Assembly: GCF_021917145.1 (NCBI RefSeq)
Contig: NC_061078.1
Coordinates: 6,391,547 to 6,455,546 of the forward strand
Length of the DNA: 64,000 bases
Origin: Hypomesus transpacificus
Lineage: Eukaryota; Chordata; Actinopteri; Osmeriformes; Osmeridae
Reading direction: 5' to 3'
A model generated the notes under the pieces. The model was not told where the DNA came from. It ran no database searches and saw only the letters and a program-made list of their open reading frames with translations. Positions 37,242 to 49,664 of the stretch are shown one piece after another; position 1 is the stretch's first letter; each line of letters starts with the position of its first letter. The position numbers were made by a program, and so were the translations under genes.

Positions 37242-38619
37242 ATGTATACATTAAACTGTTTATTATTAAATTATACAAGGACTGTAGGGGGTTTCATGTA
37301 AGTATCTCGTTTTGTATTTGATCTGAAATCTAGATTAGCTAGCAAACGTTAGAAATAGCGTATAGCAGTTAAGCCATGCATTTTTCCTAGCATTTCTGAC
37401 ATATCTAAACATAAGTTTAATAAACAATTTGTAAACGTGTGCATGTGCGCTTAATGCATACGTGTAATGATGCGACATTGTGTTTCAGTTTAGGGGGTGG
37501 TCTGCAGCGAGCAGTATGCACTAGCGCTGTCAGGTTGCAGGGGACAGCGCAAACATCCATTGCCACCGAATCCAATAAGTCAAACAGTTCAAAAGAGTTC
37601 AGGTAACGTTAACGCACATTCCACCATCGGAACATATTGCCAATAACCATAATAGCCATTTCAAGCCAATAACTATTATTTTACCTCACCCCGCAGTCAC
37701 TATCCTCCATTACCGGGCCAAGACACTTCATTGAGATGGGGTGGGAAGAAGTTTGAGGAGTTGCCTATCGCACATATCAAATCCACATATAATAAGTAAG
37801 ATAACACACATACTGTAGATTGGTGAATGGAATGATCATGAGTGAGTTATGGGGAGATAATAAATGTTGTGTGTGCGTGCTTGCCTGTGTCAGCACCCAC
37901 ATCCAGGTGACTGACAGCGAGGGCCAGTACATGGTTAGGACATCCTGTGGCACCGAGGGCTTCAAGAATGCAAGGAAGTCCACACCTATTGCTGCTCAGA
38001 CAGCAGGCATCTCAGCTGCAGCGGTAAGATGTGCATCATTACATTGATTATGCAAGTAAATAATTGTCATGTAATTTAATGAGATGTTATGTAACGTATG
38101 ACCACTTGAAGGCAGTTAGGCTTTCAAATGTTTGTTACAAAATTGTTTTTATGTACTACAATTTGATTTTCTTTAAAAATTGGTAAAGAACCATCATCTA
38201 ATATGTTTTGTTGAAATGTCATCCTCTTGCCTTCTCCTAAGCAGAAAGCCACAATAAAAGGGGTCACGTTTATCCGCGTATCTGTGAAAGGTCTGGGCCC
38301 TGGACGCCTGGTGAGTCCATTTAACCTAACTAACATAACTATCCTTACAGCTCTAGCTGTCAACATCACACTGTCATTGCTGGTTAGCCTAACCACATAC
38401 AATTGAAGCTCTTGCAGCTTATACAATACAGCTTTAAATGTTGAAGAAGAAGATATCCGGGAAGAATATCCTAGTCTAAATCATCTTTGATTTCTTGTCT
38501 CTCCTCTCTAGTCTGCCATCAAGGGTTTGTCAATGGGAGGGCTGGAGGTGGTGTCCATAACAGATAACACCCCTGTGCCGCACAATGGATGCCGCCCACG
38601 CAAAGCCAGAAGAATATAA
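37242..38619 (+). CDS. mrps11: Mitochondrial ribosomal protein S11
   Basis: Small-subunit mitoribosome protein uS11m, which sits on the platform next to the mRNA exit. Predicted 190 residues (194 in human). Exons: 37242-37297, 37489-37602, 37697-37795, 37894-38023, 38245-38310 and 38512-38619, all GT-AG with phases that add to an open frame. Exons 3-6 are certain: [85 protein letters not shown], and the conserved end [18 protein letters not shown]. Exon 2 ([15 protein letters not shown]) matches the human presequence region loosely. Exon 1 ([18 protein letters not shown]) is my prediction from an ATG, a perfect GTAAGT donor and matching phase; an alternative first exon left of the fold-back element is possible. 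The acceptor of exon 5 could lie three bases upstream, adding one Gln. Confidence 0.93.
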
Positions 38620-40410
38620 ATATCACACACCACCTGGGCAGGGTGACAGGGGCCCAATAATCTGTCTTACCAAATTCTAATACAAATGTTATCTTATGTT
38701 ACTGCTTTCATTTTGGTGTTTCAGTATGTTTTATCTTTGTTATACATCTCCACATATTACTAAATTAATTGCCAACATCATTTCACAGTTTCAGTAGAGA
38801 CTTGTCTGTTACAATTCAAATTCTTTATAGTAAAATATACACAGCCAACACCTGTACAATATGATATAAATACAAGGTGAACAGCAGGACATAACTTCTT
38901 TAGAGTCTAATGCACCTTTACAGATGCCACTGCCTCAAGGTTGGTTCAGCAGAAATGGACGAAGGAAAATCACTTCTAACAGACCTGGGATTGGTTAACA
39001 AATTGGTTAAAGAAGATTGTACACAAAACATCCTTCACACTTCAGTGTAGATACAAATTCGCCAGGAAGATTTTTTTAGTACATTTTCTGCTGGGGTATC
39101 TTACTCAAAGTTGAAGGCACATTTCTGTCAATATCATTTTTTTCTGGTGAAACAAATATGTCAATATATCTAGATTGCATGTGGAGTTATTTTAAACGTA
39201 GTTCATCGCAACACTATACCAAATGGCTGCAACAGCAGTGCTTCAAACTTTACAGTGTGGGGGGTCAGCCGTAACATCAGTATCATAGGTCATTTTCAAA
39301 AAACTTAAAACAGGTGTAGTAAACACATTCAAAACTGATAAGATATACTATGCTATGTCGTCACATAATAGCATGAAGCAGCCATGCACAAGTCTTGAGG
39401 AAAGCCCCCCCCCAATAGGGCGACTGTACCTCTTTACTGGGGTCAGACTAGGCAGTGCAGATACTGTCTGTATTCTCTACATGCTTTGTGTGTGTTTGGA
39501 TCCAGGTCACTGGTCTGAGTCAAGATTTGGTCTGGTCAGACCCTGGTGTTTTTGAACAATGAAAATAATAATAAAGTCCACCCTCCCCGGCTAGCCCAGG
39601 TTCAAAAACGTTTAAGTTCAGTGTCATCCCTTCTATCAGTACATATCATGTAGTATATATGTAGTAATCTTACAGTCTGGGTAGTTAATCTAGAATAATG
39701 TATGCTCTTTGGTTCTTAACATACATAGGACTACATGACTAAGCAAACAAACAAAATCAAACAACAATTTTGTTAACTGAATATGTACCATTGAAAATAG
39801 TATTTAGGCAGGTGATATAAACACAACCCCAAGCTGTATGAAGCCTAAACTGTATCATTTGCCAAAAAAACAACCCTGTTCAACACTAGACCCATTTTCA
39901 ATTCAACTGCCTTTTTGTTATTCTTTTGAATACGTTTCTTGGGCAGGCTTTGCCACAGTTAAAAATTGACATCAGACAGAAAAGGCAGCTGATAAAGTGC
40001 TTAATGACTAAAACTGATAACACGTACACACAAACACAGTCTCTGGCTTCTTCACACCAAACACTGCACCACCTAGTTACCTACAGACAGGGCCTCACGG
40101 AGAGCTCATCCCCAAAGACCAAAACGCTTTCACTGACTTTCACCTCCGCTCTCTTTCACTCCTTTCCCAGTGTAATGTGTTAAGCCATACAATCTGAATT
40201 GGAGCACTTTGCTGACAGAAAATTACCCCAAACGGTTCCTCGATGCAATGACTAATACAGCACAAAGAAAGGCAAGAGAAGCATTGCTATGATTCTGTTG
40301 TTCTGTACACTATTGAGCCTTGTTCCATCTAAAACTAATACAAAATGGAACACGTCAAAAAGATGTGCATTTGTGCCTAAAATATAAAAGGAGGTTTTGT
40401 ACACTTTGCC
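38620..40410. other. Intergenic between mrps11 and pdpr; synteny junction
   Basis: Convergent interval between the mrps11 stop and the probable pdpr 3' end. It is AT-rich without a recognisable exon or repeat element; part must be mrps11 3' UTR, but no canonical AATAAA is visible soon after the stop. The human neighbours on the two sides are on different chromosomes (15q25 and 16q22). Confidence 0.5.
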
Positions 40411-41282
40411 TATACAAAAATACATCCCTTTATTTAAGCATTTAACATGAACCCTTCCTTCCACACACCCATACAGACCCCTAGAGAACACTGACACCAG
40501 CCACACCAGGGACAGGACAATAATGAGTCAGTCCATTGGACAAAAAAGGTACTATATGCAGCATTTTCCACCAATAAGAACAATGGGCAGAACAGCTGTT
40601 AATTACCAATTGCCAAACTATTTCACATTACACAGCTCATTAATTTACTCATCTCTTTCAGACAACATGGCGGTTCAACACCAACAGGATGACAGCACAT
40701 GTAAGACAAAGGTATCACACAGAACACTCATAAGTTCTGTCACAAGCATGTTACAGTACAAGCGCAGGTACACTCGGGCCATGCTGTCAAGTGAGAACAA
40801 AGCAGCCCATTGGTTACAGGGGGAGAGAAGATGCTGCTGATCTCCACAGTGACTGGGACATGTCGAATGTTTGTTTTTGCTTGTTTTTCGCTTTTCCGAT
40901 GGGCAGCTGCCGTGCAGCACTGATGGTAAACCATTCACATTTGAATACGTAAATGGAGTAAAGATGAGACTTAACTGACAGCCTCTCAACATTGTAGCAT
41001 TTGGTGTCTATCAGATATTGCACTTAAAGAAAGATGAATTGTGGTGGGTGACTGGAAAGGTATGGAGACAGGCTGTGCATGCCCCCCACAGAAGGAGCTC
41101 TGGGCCAGGAGAAAGATATTGGCACTGGGTGCAGGAAGGTCCAGGGGACTGCCTGGGCTGGGGGCACTAGGGAGTAGACTGGAGGTAGAGGGGGACATTC
41201 TCAACCCTTACGTCCCACACACAAACACACACACACACCTTTCATCTGAATTCCAGCTCACACAACACCACCACCTCCCTCA
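40411..41282 (-). other. pdpr: pdpr 3' UTR (probable)
   Basis: Minus-strand sequence after the pdpr stop. It reaches an AATAAA signal (TTTATT on plus at 40429-40434), giving a 3' UTR of roughly 870 bases. A (CA) repeat lies at 41220-41238. The boundary is inferred from the signal only. Confidence 0.4.
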
Positions 41283-44200
41283 TCACTTCCCCTGGAAGTT
41301 GCTCAGCTCCATCTCGTCCTTGCGGCGCCTCTGCTGGGCGAACAGGGAACTGAAGGGGTACAGCTTGGCCTTGGCCGGGTACCGCTGTCCTGCGATGTCC
41401 ACCTCGTAGTCGCCGCGGTTGATGAAGTCCGGCGTGATGGCGGCCGGGGCACCTTCGGGGCCCAGGGGCGGCGAGACGAAGCCTAGGCAGACGTGGCGCT
41501 CCAGGGTGTAGCTGTAGGCGGAGCTGGTGGTAGTGCCGACCAGCTGGCCGTCGCGGTAGACGGGCTCGCCCCACCAGGGCCACAGGTCCAGCTCTGTGTC
41601 ATGGTCCTCCAGAACCAGCATGAGGAAACGGCGAGACACGCCCTCCTGGCGCTGCGCTAGCAGGGCCTCTCGGCCGATGAAGTCTATATCCTGGAAGAGG
41701 GGGACAGGGAAGAGAGGGAGGGAGACAGAGGGAGGGAAAAAGGGGGATGTAAATGTTGACAATGGTGAAGGACTATATAATGAAATAATAAATAAATAAA
41801 AATAACTAGAACATAAGCTTTTTGCTAAACATACTTAAAATATCAGGGTTACTACAGTATTCAATTGCTTCAATTATTATGAGCATTTCCATCAAGAACA
41901 AGGAACATGATCAGGTCCGATCTGGGTCTCAACCACCACACTGAGGTACATGTGTGCCCTCACCTTGTCGAACTTGACCCTGAACTCACGGCCGCACTCC
42001 AGAGGGGTGGTGAAGGGATCCAAGTCCTGCCCCCAGAAGGCAAAAAACTTCTCAATGCGCAGGCTACGCAGGGCGTAGTAGCCCGCGTTGCGAATGCCGT
42101 ACTTCTGACCCACCGACATCACCTCGTTGTACACATGGAGTGCGTACTGGGGAGGGCCATAGGCGAGAGGCTGTTAGCATCGCAAATGTCCATGCACACA
42201 CTGGACACTGCCACACACACATATTCAAGCATGTACACAAAATATCTTGTGTGTGAGAAACAGAAGAAAAAAAAGAGAGGTAAAACAGTATGTGTGTGTG
42301 TGTTTTCACCTCGATAGGTATGTAGAGCATAAAGCCAGGCTCTCCAGTGTGGGTCATGCTCATCACTCTAATCCCGTTGGCATAGCCAACGCTCATTTCC
42401 TGTTGACACAAAACACAAAGGGTCTTACAAACACTAGAAAATGTGGTACAATCAATCTATAACGTGACCCCATGTGTGTATGTGGTGTTGGAATATGCTC
42501 ACCTTACAGAACAAAGAGGGGAAATGATCGGGAGTCATGGAAACGTAGGACAACTCAGACAAGACATCCATCGCTCTCGGCCCGATCAGATTTAGCGCTG
42601 AAAAATCAAGATGGCCACAGGGTTAGGAATCCAGAATGTCACAACTACAACACTAGGAACACTTCCACAGACAGTTCTAGAAGAACTGACCAAACAAGAC
42701 TGGTGTGAACCTCTTTAATCATAATCTGTACTGTACGGTCATCGCCTATCCAGTGAGGTCACATCTGGTATTTGTGTATATACTGTATTTATCTGACAGG
42801 GAGGAAGGAGGGAGAGGAGGTTGAAGGATGAGGTGTGATGGTCAACCTGTGTACTTCCAGCTGACGTCCTCTAGGTGGAGCTGTGGGTCGTTGGGCATGT
42901 GTTTCTTCAGCCACGCCCAACAGTGAACCTGCTGATCTGTGGGGGAGATGATGAAGAAACTGGGGGGAGAGAGATAGAGAGAGAGAGCGAGTGAGAGAGC
43001 GAGAGAAAAACATCAACCAGACCTTTCACCATAACCATGTGGAAGGACATGGTGATAGTGTGGCGTGGTGGATCAGTGCTGCTCTTCCCCCCTGGACCTC
43101 CTACCTGTTCTTCTTGACGCGGACCACGCTGCAGTCGTTCTCGTAGCCGCCCCTCTCGTTCAGCATGCCCGTGTGGACGATGTGGCCCACGGGCACGTCC
43201 AGGTCGTTAGCACACAGGCGCTGCAGCAGCTCCAGAGCCTCGTCACCTGTAGACTGTGAGTGTGTGTGTGCACGTATGTAAAACAGAAAGGGAATAAGAA
43301 GTAGAAGCAACCACTTATCACGTCTACATACAGTATAGAACGAAGGCCCTGGACTACTGCTTAACATCCTGAATTGCACTCACAGTGAGTTCAAACTTGG
43401 TGAAGGAGGACATGTCGATGACACACACAGCCTCTTTGCAGCACTTGACTTCGGAGCCCACAATGTCAAACCAGTCAGGCTTGTAGAAGGTCTTGCTCTG
43501 GTCCAACGACAGAAGGTCTGAGAACACATGAAACACAGCATACGTTGTCTTCTCTGAAGATGGAGGTTTAACCTCAGAGACGTATGTGAAGCCTGTGGGG
43601 ACACTGCTTGCAAAAAAGCTAAATGAATAAGCGTGATGTCAATATTGGAATGTTCAATTCTTCAAGTATATTATTTTACAGTGATCATAATGTATAACAA
43701 GTTTCATCTATACACCAGTCTTTAGCACTGAGAACACAGGGGGAACAGATTTCCCTGGAGGTCTGATGAAAGTGGTTCCCCCCCTGTATATTAGAGTCTG
43801 GCCATTTATGAAGCAATACAGTGATGCTGGTGATGTATGTTACTGTAATCATTATGTATAACAAGTTTCATCTATACACCAGTCGTGTTTTACACTGAGA
43901 ACACAGGGGGAACAGATTTCCCTGGAGGCCTGAGGAAAGTGGTTCCCCCCATCTACACACTGGTCACTGGACTAGATTTCCCTGGAGGATTTCCCAGGAC
44001 GCCGTTCATTTGGAGCCCTGGGTGTGGTGTCCACATCTCACCTTTCCCAGCAGGTACAAAGTACTTGGCCCTCTCAAAGCCGTGCTTCTCCATCCAGCGA
44101 GCGCCCTGGGTGTCCAGCCGGTCGTACAAGGGGCTGGTCCGCAGCTGCCGGCCTGTCTGGAAGTCCCAGCGAGGGACCTTCAGCTCGTACAGCAGGGCTG

Positions 44201-47200
44201 TGGAGGATGGACACACGCAGACAGACAGACAGACAGAAAGACAGACGGATACAGCTTAAGTTCCAATGATATGCTGTATGCACAATCAACATGCTCGACA
44301 GTTCAGTGTGGTGTACTTGGCAATAAGCAGTAAAATCCCTCATCTCGGTCCATGAGACACTTGATGAAGTGTATCCTATCAGGAAAGCATGTGTGGTGCT
44401 TAGGAGGTGTGTGTGTTGGCTTACGGGGGCGTTACAGATGGGTCCATAATCGAAATCACCAGCCCAGAACAGAGGGGTACTCACGCATGACCTCCATGAC
44501 CCGGTGACGTAGGAAGGTGCGACTGCTCTGCAGGTTGCCAAAGCGTTTGATGTCCAGCGGCCAGACGTTGGCTGTAGGATAGCCGTAGGTCATCCACTCC
44601 GCCAAATACCTGGACACACACACAAGCTACATTTGTAAACGAGTCCAAAGATAATGAAAGAAAACATAAGATGGGATGTCAATCTGTAGGACATTCATTT
44701 GATCCTGTGTGGTCTAGATTAACTGTAATGTAACTAACACTGACTGTGAAAGCATTGTGGCAAAGAAGAGACCAGACCTGAGTAAAACACCATAGATCAT
44801 GAATGACTTACGCCTGCTTAGTCTTTCTTGGACTGAGAACCTCTCGCTGTGCTGACTATGTCCAGCCCTGCTGTGAACTTACTTCCCAGCTCCCCCGGCG
44901 AAGGCCAGTCCAGAAGAGTTCATCCCAGCCAGGACGTAGTAGCCGTGCAAGCCCGGGGTCTCACCCATCAGGCACCGCATGTCCGGGGTAAACGACTCGG
45001 GGCAGTTGACCAGCTGATGGATCTCAACCGACTCCAAGTCGGGCATGCGCCTCAGCAGGGCGCTCAGCATCGGCTCTGTGGGCACAGGGAGCGGGGCCGA
45101 GCAGGAGATGAAGGTGGGATGGGAGGGCACTGGTTAGACAGGTAACTCCTACAGCCATCGGTGATGCACCAGTCCAGGGTTCAGTCTGTCTAATCTCCCC
45201 AGGAGCCTGGAGCTTGGACACTGGAGCACGTTTCCTTACGCAAGAATTCCTTTTGAATTCCTTCCAAGTGTTATGTTTCAATACTGTGAGTGTAACACGT
45301 TAATGCCTGACATACTGATATTCTGACCTACAAGAACACTCCTTGACACAGTTGGCATCATTACCAATGTAGATCATGTATAGATCCACGGGGGCAGGCA
45401 TGCATCCTTCCACACCGTGCACACCAACGCTAACACACAGCTGTGGGAAGGTAACCTCACACTCCTTGACTCGAGAACATGACATAGACACCCGACGTGC
45501 CTGTCTATTACATCATCTCCTCAGTGGTTGATTTGAGTCCGCTGCAGACAGACTCTCTGCTCAGAGGAAGAGAGCTGTGTCGCACACTGCCACAGTCCCA
45601 GCGTCTGCGGAGACTCTGCGAACTGGCTCCGGTTCAGACACTCTCAGAATCTCAAACAGTCTGGAGGGTGGTTCAGGGCTTCACTCAGATCCAGAAATAG
45701 ACCCAGCTCATAAATAAGGTTAACCCTGAGCCTGACACCAACCTCTCATCCCAGAGGGTCTCTGCTCTCAGGCTAAACTTGAACATAAGGAACAAACTTC
45801 TGACTGAACTTACAGTCAACACTTTGACCAGATTGACCACAACAATCTGGTCAAATGTACTCCTTCATGCCAACTGGAGCTCTCTACGAGATGGTGACCC
45901 TCACCAAAGTGGTCCCAGTCCTCCTGCATGTTCTGGATCTCCAGCTGGTTCCTGCCCTCTGTGAAGATGGGTTTGGGGTTCTTTTCAAAGCCCCCAGACA
46001 GTATCCCCCCCTGCCAGGGTCGAGCGTAGATCCTCCCGTCCATGTCCATCACCACTATGACACAGACAGGTGTTTTTTTTGTGTTTATTTTCAAATGGTG
46101 TCCCCCTCACCAACAGCTATACAAATACAGTGACAGGGTGGTGGTGTATGGGGTGGGTGTGTAGTGTGAGACATGGGGATCTCCTAACCCCCACAGGTGT
46201 GTGTATGTGTAGTGTGTCTGACCTGGGGTGCTGGGTTGCAGGGGCACCTTCAGAGGCTTGGTGAGAAGGTAGAAGTGCTCACAGCCATGCAAAGGCACTG
46301 ACACCTTGGTCTCACTGGCCTGGCCAAGCTCATAGGCCCACTTTGGAGTGAAAAGGGGGGAATGGCCCTTTAGTAACACCCTCACAATAAAACAAAAACA
46401 TAACGAAATATAATACGCTGGGTTAACACAGTGACAACAACACAACAGGCCTTTTGGTGTGTTGAGCTGAAAACCTGGCTGTATGTAGATCATGACATCT
46501 GCATGTTTATCAGTGTCAATCACTTCAGTTAAATACGTAAGCAGAAAATGCCAATGGGGAAGGTGGAAAGATTTACCTGGCCTGCACAGTTAACAAAGTA
46601 CTCGCACTCTATGGACCCTCTGTCAGTCTGTACCGATGTCACGTGACCCTTCTCCACCAACACCTGCTGCACACTGGTGCGATCGTAGATCTGTACACCT
46701 GGGGGTGTTAGCATGGACAGGAAGAAAAGTGAGGCCTGGTACAGTGGTAGGTGGCAGTAACAAATCACAGGGCAATAGTAAGACAAAGAGACCGACACTC
46801 AACAGTCTATCCCTATTATGATTTCTGGCTATCAATGGCCCATTAAAAAAGTGTTCATGAATATCCATGAAAATGACTAAATTAAAGTGATGGTGGTTCG
46901 GTTATATATTTATAAATGTGTGTCCGCATAGGGATCTGCAGCCAATCCCATGGCTTTCTCAGAGTGTGATCACTTCCTCCCTCACCGTGGCTGGCGGCCG
47001 CCACGGCGAGTGCGTGATTGACGTCTGGCGGTGAGACCACAGCGTCCCCTGGAAGATGCAGCGCTCCAACCAGGTCATGAATGTTTACCAGGGGGTGGAG
47101 CTTAGCCACTTCTTTGGGCTTGATGACGTTACAGCTGATCCCCATGACCCTGAAAGAGTTACCGTCCGAGTCAGGAGACAAGTGTATTTTTAAACAGGAG

Positions 47201-48506
47201 AAGTTTCAGTACTAGCTGTTTCCCTATCTTTCAGTCTGTACTTTTCATTATTCCTTGCATCAAGAGATGATGCTCGTCATTGTATACTTCTGAACATTGT
47301 AAAAAGGCGGCTTGTTTGGTAATGTAACTGGACAAAAATAGTTAGAATCAACATGTCAATAGAGGGGTATTGTGTTCGGTAAGGAAGAGAAGGGAGGGAC
47401 GAGAAAGAAGGGAAGGACGAGAGGGACGGTAGAGAGGAGAGGAGAGAAGGGAGGGTGGAGAGAAAAAGCTATGAGGAGGAGAGAAAAGAGGGAGTAAGGT
47501 CTGATGCCTACTTAAGCCTGGACGCTAAGCGCTTCAGAGAGAGGAAACGATCCTGATTCTGGGCCAGACACAGGGAGCCAGTCCTTACGTAACCTGGGAA
47601 ATACACACACGCACACCAAATATTAAGGCATACGTATAGTCATCTGAAACCACGCAAGGCCCCACCTTTCTTCTTTTGGCACTCCATAACATACTGTTCA
47701 CCTAAACGTTCATCTAAACGTGCTACAATCCGACATGTAATCCACAAACTAAAAACATATTTCCAAAGAGGAAAAGATGAACTCTTAGTTAAAGGCAAGG
47801 GCTTAAACATGCAACCAAAAAACGTGCAACCATAAAGTACTGTGCACTAGAAACCAACAGGGTAAAGGCTAAGGTACTTAAAATATGTGTTCACGCATTT
47901 GAGGTCTCATGAAAGCTTACCAGTCTTCACCCCAGTCTCCTCCTCTAGTTTTTCATACAGAGCGTTGGAGTAGTCAGCCATCTTACACTCGATGGAGATT
48001 GCTTTTGCCACACTGACAATCCCAGCACACAGGCGAGTTGTGCCAGCACCAAGTCTAGGAACATAGTTAGGAGAAGGAGCATGACATACAGGTAGTTTTC
48101 TTCTTCATTCTTTTACCAACATGCTGCCACGCTCTCACTCGCACTCCAACATCCTTTACTGTCATTAAAACAGCCCATATGAACAGTACTGGGAGAAGCA
48201 GCAGTGAGGCTTGGCTCAAACCAGAACACACCTGCCCTGCTCCAGCAGCACTATCTCCGTCCAGCCCATCTTTGCTAAGTGATAAGCCACAGAAGTCCCC
48301 ACGATGCCCCCTCCACAGATGACCACTCTGGCCTGGCTAGGCAGGGGCAGCAGGACCTGGGTCTCCCTCGGGGTAGCCAGCTTCCGGGGAGAGCACCAGA
48401 TACCCCGATGCCCCGTGCTGGTCCCCCAGCACCCAGTATGGGACAGCAGCAGCTGGGGGAGCAGGGTAGGGGACAGAGCCCTGGAACTCCTCACACAGCT
48501 ACGCAT
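41283..48506 (-). CDS. pdpr: Pyruvate dehydrogenase phosphatase regulatory subunit
   Basis: Mitochondrial-matrix flavoprotein-like subunit that lowers the Mg2+ sensitivity of PDP1, the phosphatase that reactivates pyruvate dehydrogenase. Complete: 17 coding exons, 896 residues (human 879). Exons: 48232-48506, 47921-48054, 47512-47593, 46986-47149, 46577-46698, 46223-46340, 45905-46054, 44883-45075, 44485-44609, 44042-44197, 43384-43517, 43105-43253, 42847-42959, 42503-42597, 42310-42399, 41964-42146, 41283-41690. A basic presequence ([13 protein letters not shown]) precedes the DAO domain with dinucleotide motif [19 protein letters not shown] at residues 61-79. Then come [39 protein letters not shown] and [17 protein letters not shown]. 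The C-terminal half is a folate-binding GCV-T-like domain ([38 protein letters not shown]) ending MELSNFQGK. Near-identical blocks to human PDPR rule out DMGDH and SARDH. Intron 10-11 carries a local duplication. Confidence 0.98.
43681..43950. repeat. Direct duplication in pdpr intron
   Basis: Two copies of about 105 bp at 43681-43784 and 43845-43950, offset by about 165 bp. They share ATGTATAACAAGTTTCATCT, ATACACCAGTC, GAGAACACAGGGGGAACAGA and TTTCCCTGGAGG. A third partial copy of the last block lies at 43975-43989. Located between the exons at 43384-43517 and 44042-44197. Confidence 0.95.
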
Positions 48507-48517
48507 GACTCTCCCAC
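48507..48517 (-). other. pdpr: pdpr exon 2, untranslated lead
   Basis: The exon carrying the ATG starts at 48517 after a TTTCTCAG acceptor, so 11 bases are 5' UTR. This means pdpr has a separate non-coding first exon upstream. Confidence 0.7.
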
Positions 48518-49148
48518 CTGAGAAACAGGAAATAACCTATGTATCAGAGATGCTGTTTGGAATCTGTTAGGAAATAGTTGGATGACACGTGAGACCTGGC
48601 ATTCCATTAGGTTGTCTGTTGAATTTACAACCACAACAGTGTAGACTGAAATTTGCCGAGTCAAAACATCCAGCTATATGGAATTATTTGTAAGCATACT
48701 ATGCACGCCAATCTTCTGCTCTGGACCCAAACGCTAGGCATTGTCATTTACATTAGATGTGGCAGCTTGAACAGCTGTGTCAATCAATGAGTAGTGCCTG
48801 AGCTATAAATGTTGCGTTTGCTGTCTGGTTGCTTGGTGTCCTTCACCTTACGAAAAGTCCATAGCTGTCAACTAGCTGGCTACCACTACGTTCACGTTAG
48901 CAACCAGCTAGCTAAATCCAAAACATGTAATGTAAATCACTATTTTCTCTTCGTAAATTCTCGGTTGCTACTGACCAGTTTATTTCTTAACCCTGGAGTT
49001 TGCTATTCTGAAAACTTAGCTCGCCAGCTACAGTAGTCTAAAGAGATCTTGCCAGTTGGTGGCAAAATATTCCAGACTAGCTTAGCGAGCTAACGTTAGA
49101 AGCTAACTTTTCCTGTTAAATTAGTTAAACTCTTGGCAGTAAACTCAC

Positions 49149-49260
49149 CGAAGCACTCCACTGAAAAAGTTATGATATCTATTTATGCTCAAATGTCAAG
49201 TTCAGTCCAGGGGCTCCAATGACACCGGAACATGACAGTCAGACTCTCTTGTTTATGATC
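49149..49260 (-). other. pdpr: pdpr non-coding exon 1 (predicted)
   Basis: On the minus strand a good GTGAGT donor follows ..GCTTCG at 49149, pairing with the acceptor at 48518-48519. The transcription start is not known; the 49260 limit is an estimate at the edge of the CpG-rich promoter. Confidence 0.5.
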
Positions 49261-49400
49261 GACCCATGGATGCTAGTACTAGTAGCGAGTGACAGGCTTG
49301 CTGCGTAGGCTACTAGTGCGTGCGTGCGGGGCCTAGCCAACGTCATATCACCTTTCCATACCCGCTCTGCGCGTGCACGTTCTTCATACCAATTTTCAAA
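49261..49400 (-). promoter_or_regulatory. pdpr: pdpr promoter, CpG-rich
   Basis: The most CpG-rich DNA near the gene. It contains TGCGCGTGCAC (49368-49378), close to the NRF-1 palindrome, and AACGTCAT, a half CRE on the minus strand. NRF-1 typically drives nuclear genes for mitochondrial proteins, which would suit pdpr. No TATA box is seen. Confidence 0.45.
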
Positions 49401-49664
49401 TGATCATTTACCCAACTGGAACCTATTATTTAAAAAAAAGCATGTAGCCCACTAATGTATTGTCTGGTCTTTGATGTTTGTTAATACATCATGAATAAAA
49501 GCTCAAACTTACTCAAAAAAGTTATTTCATCGTTAAGATGAAATAACGAAAGTTGTTTATTTTGTGTGTCCTGAAGAATTAGTCATTGGAATGTTGGGTA
49601 ATTTTCTATAATGATGGCAATCTCAAGAATACTTTATCAAATATGAAAACGAGACCGTGATATG

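Noticed and set aside
41596..41799. Plus-strand frames over the last pdpr exon and other exons
   Set aside because: Shadows of the minus-strand exons; the minus frame matches PDPR throughout.
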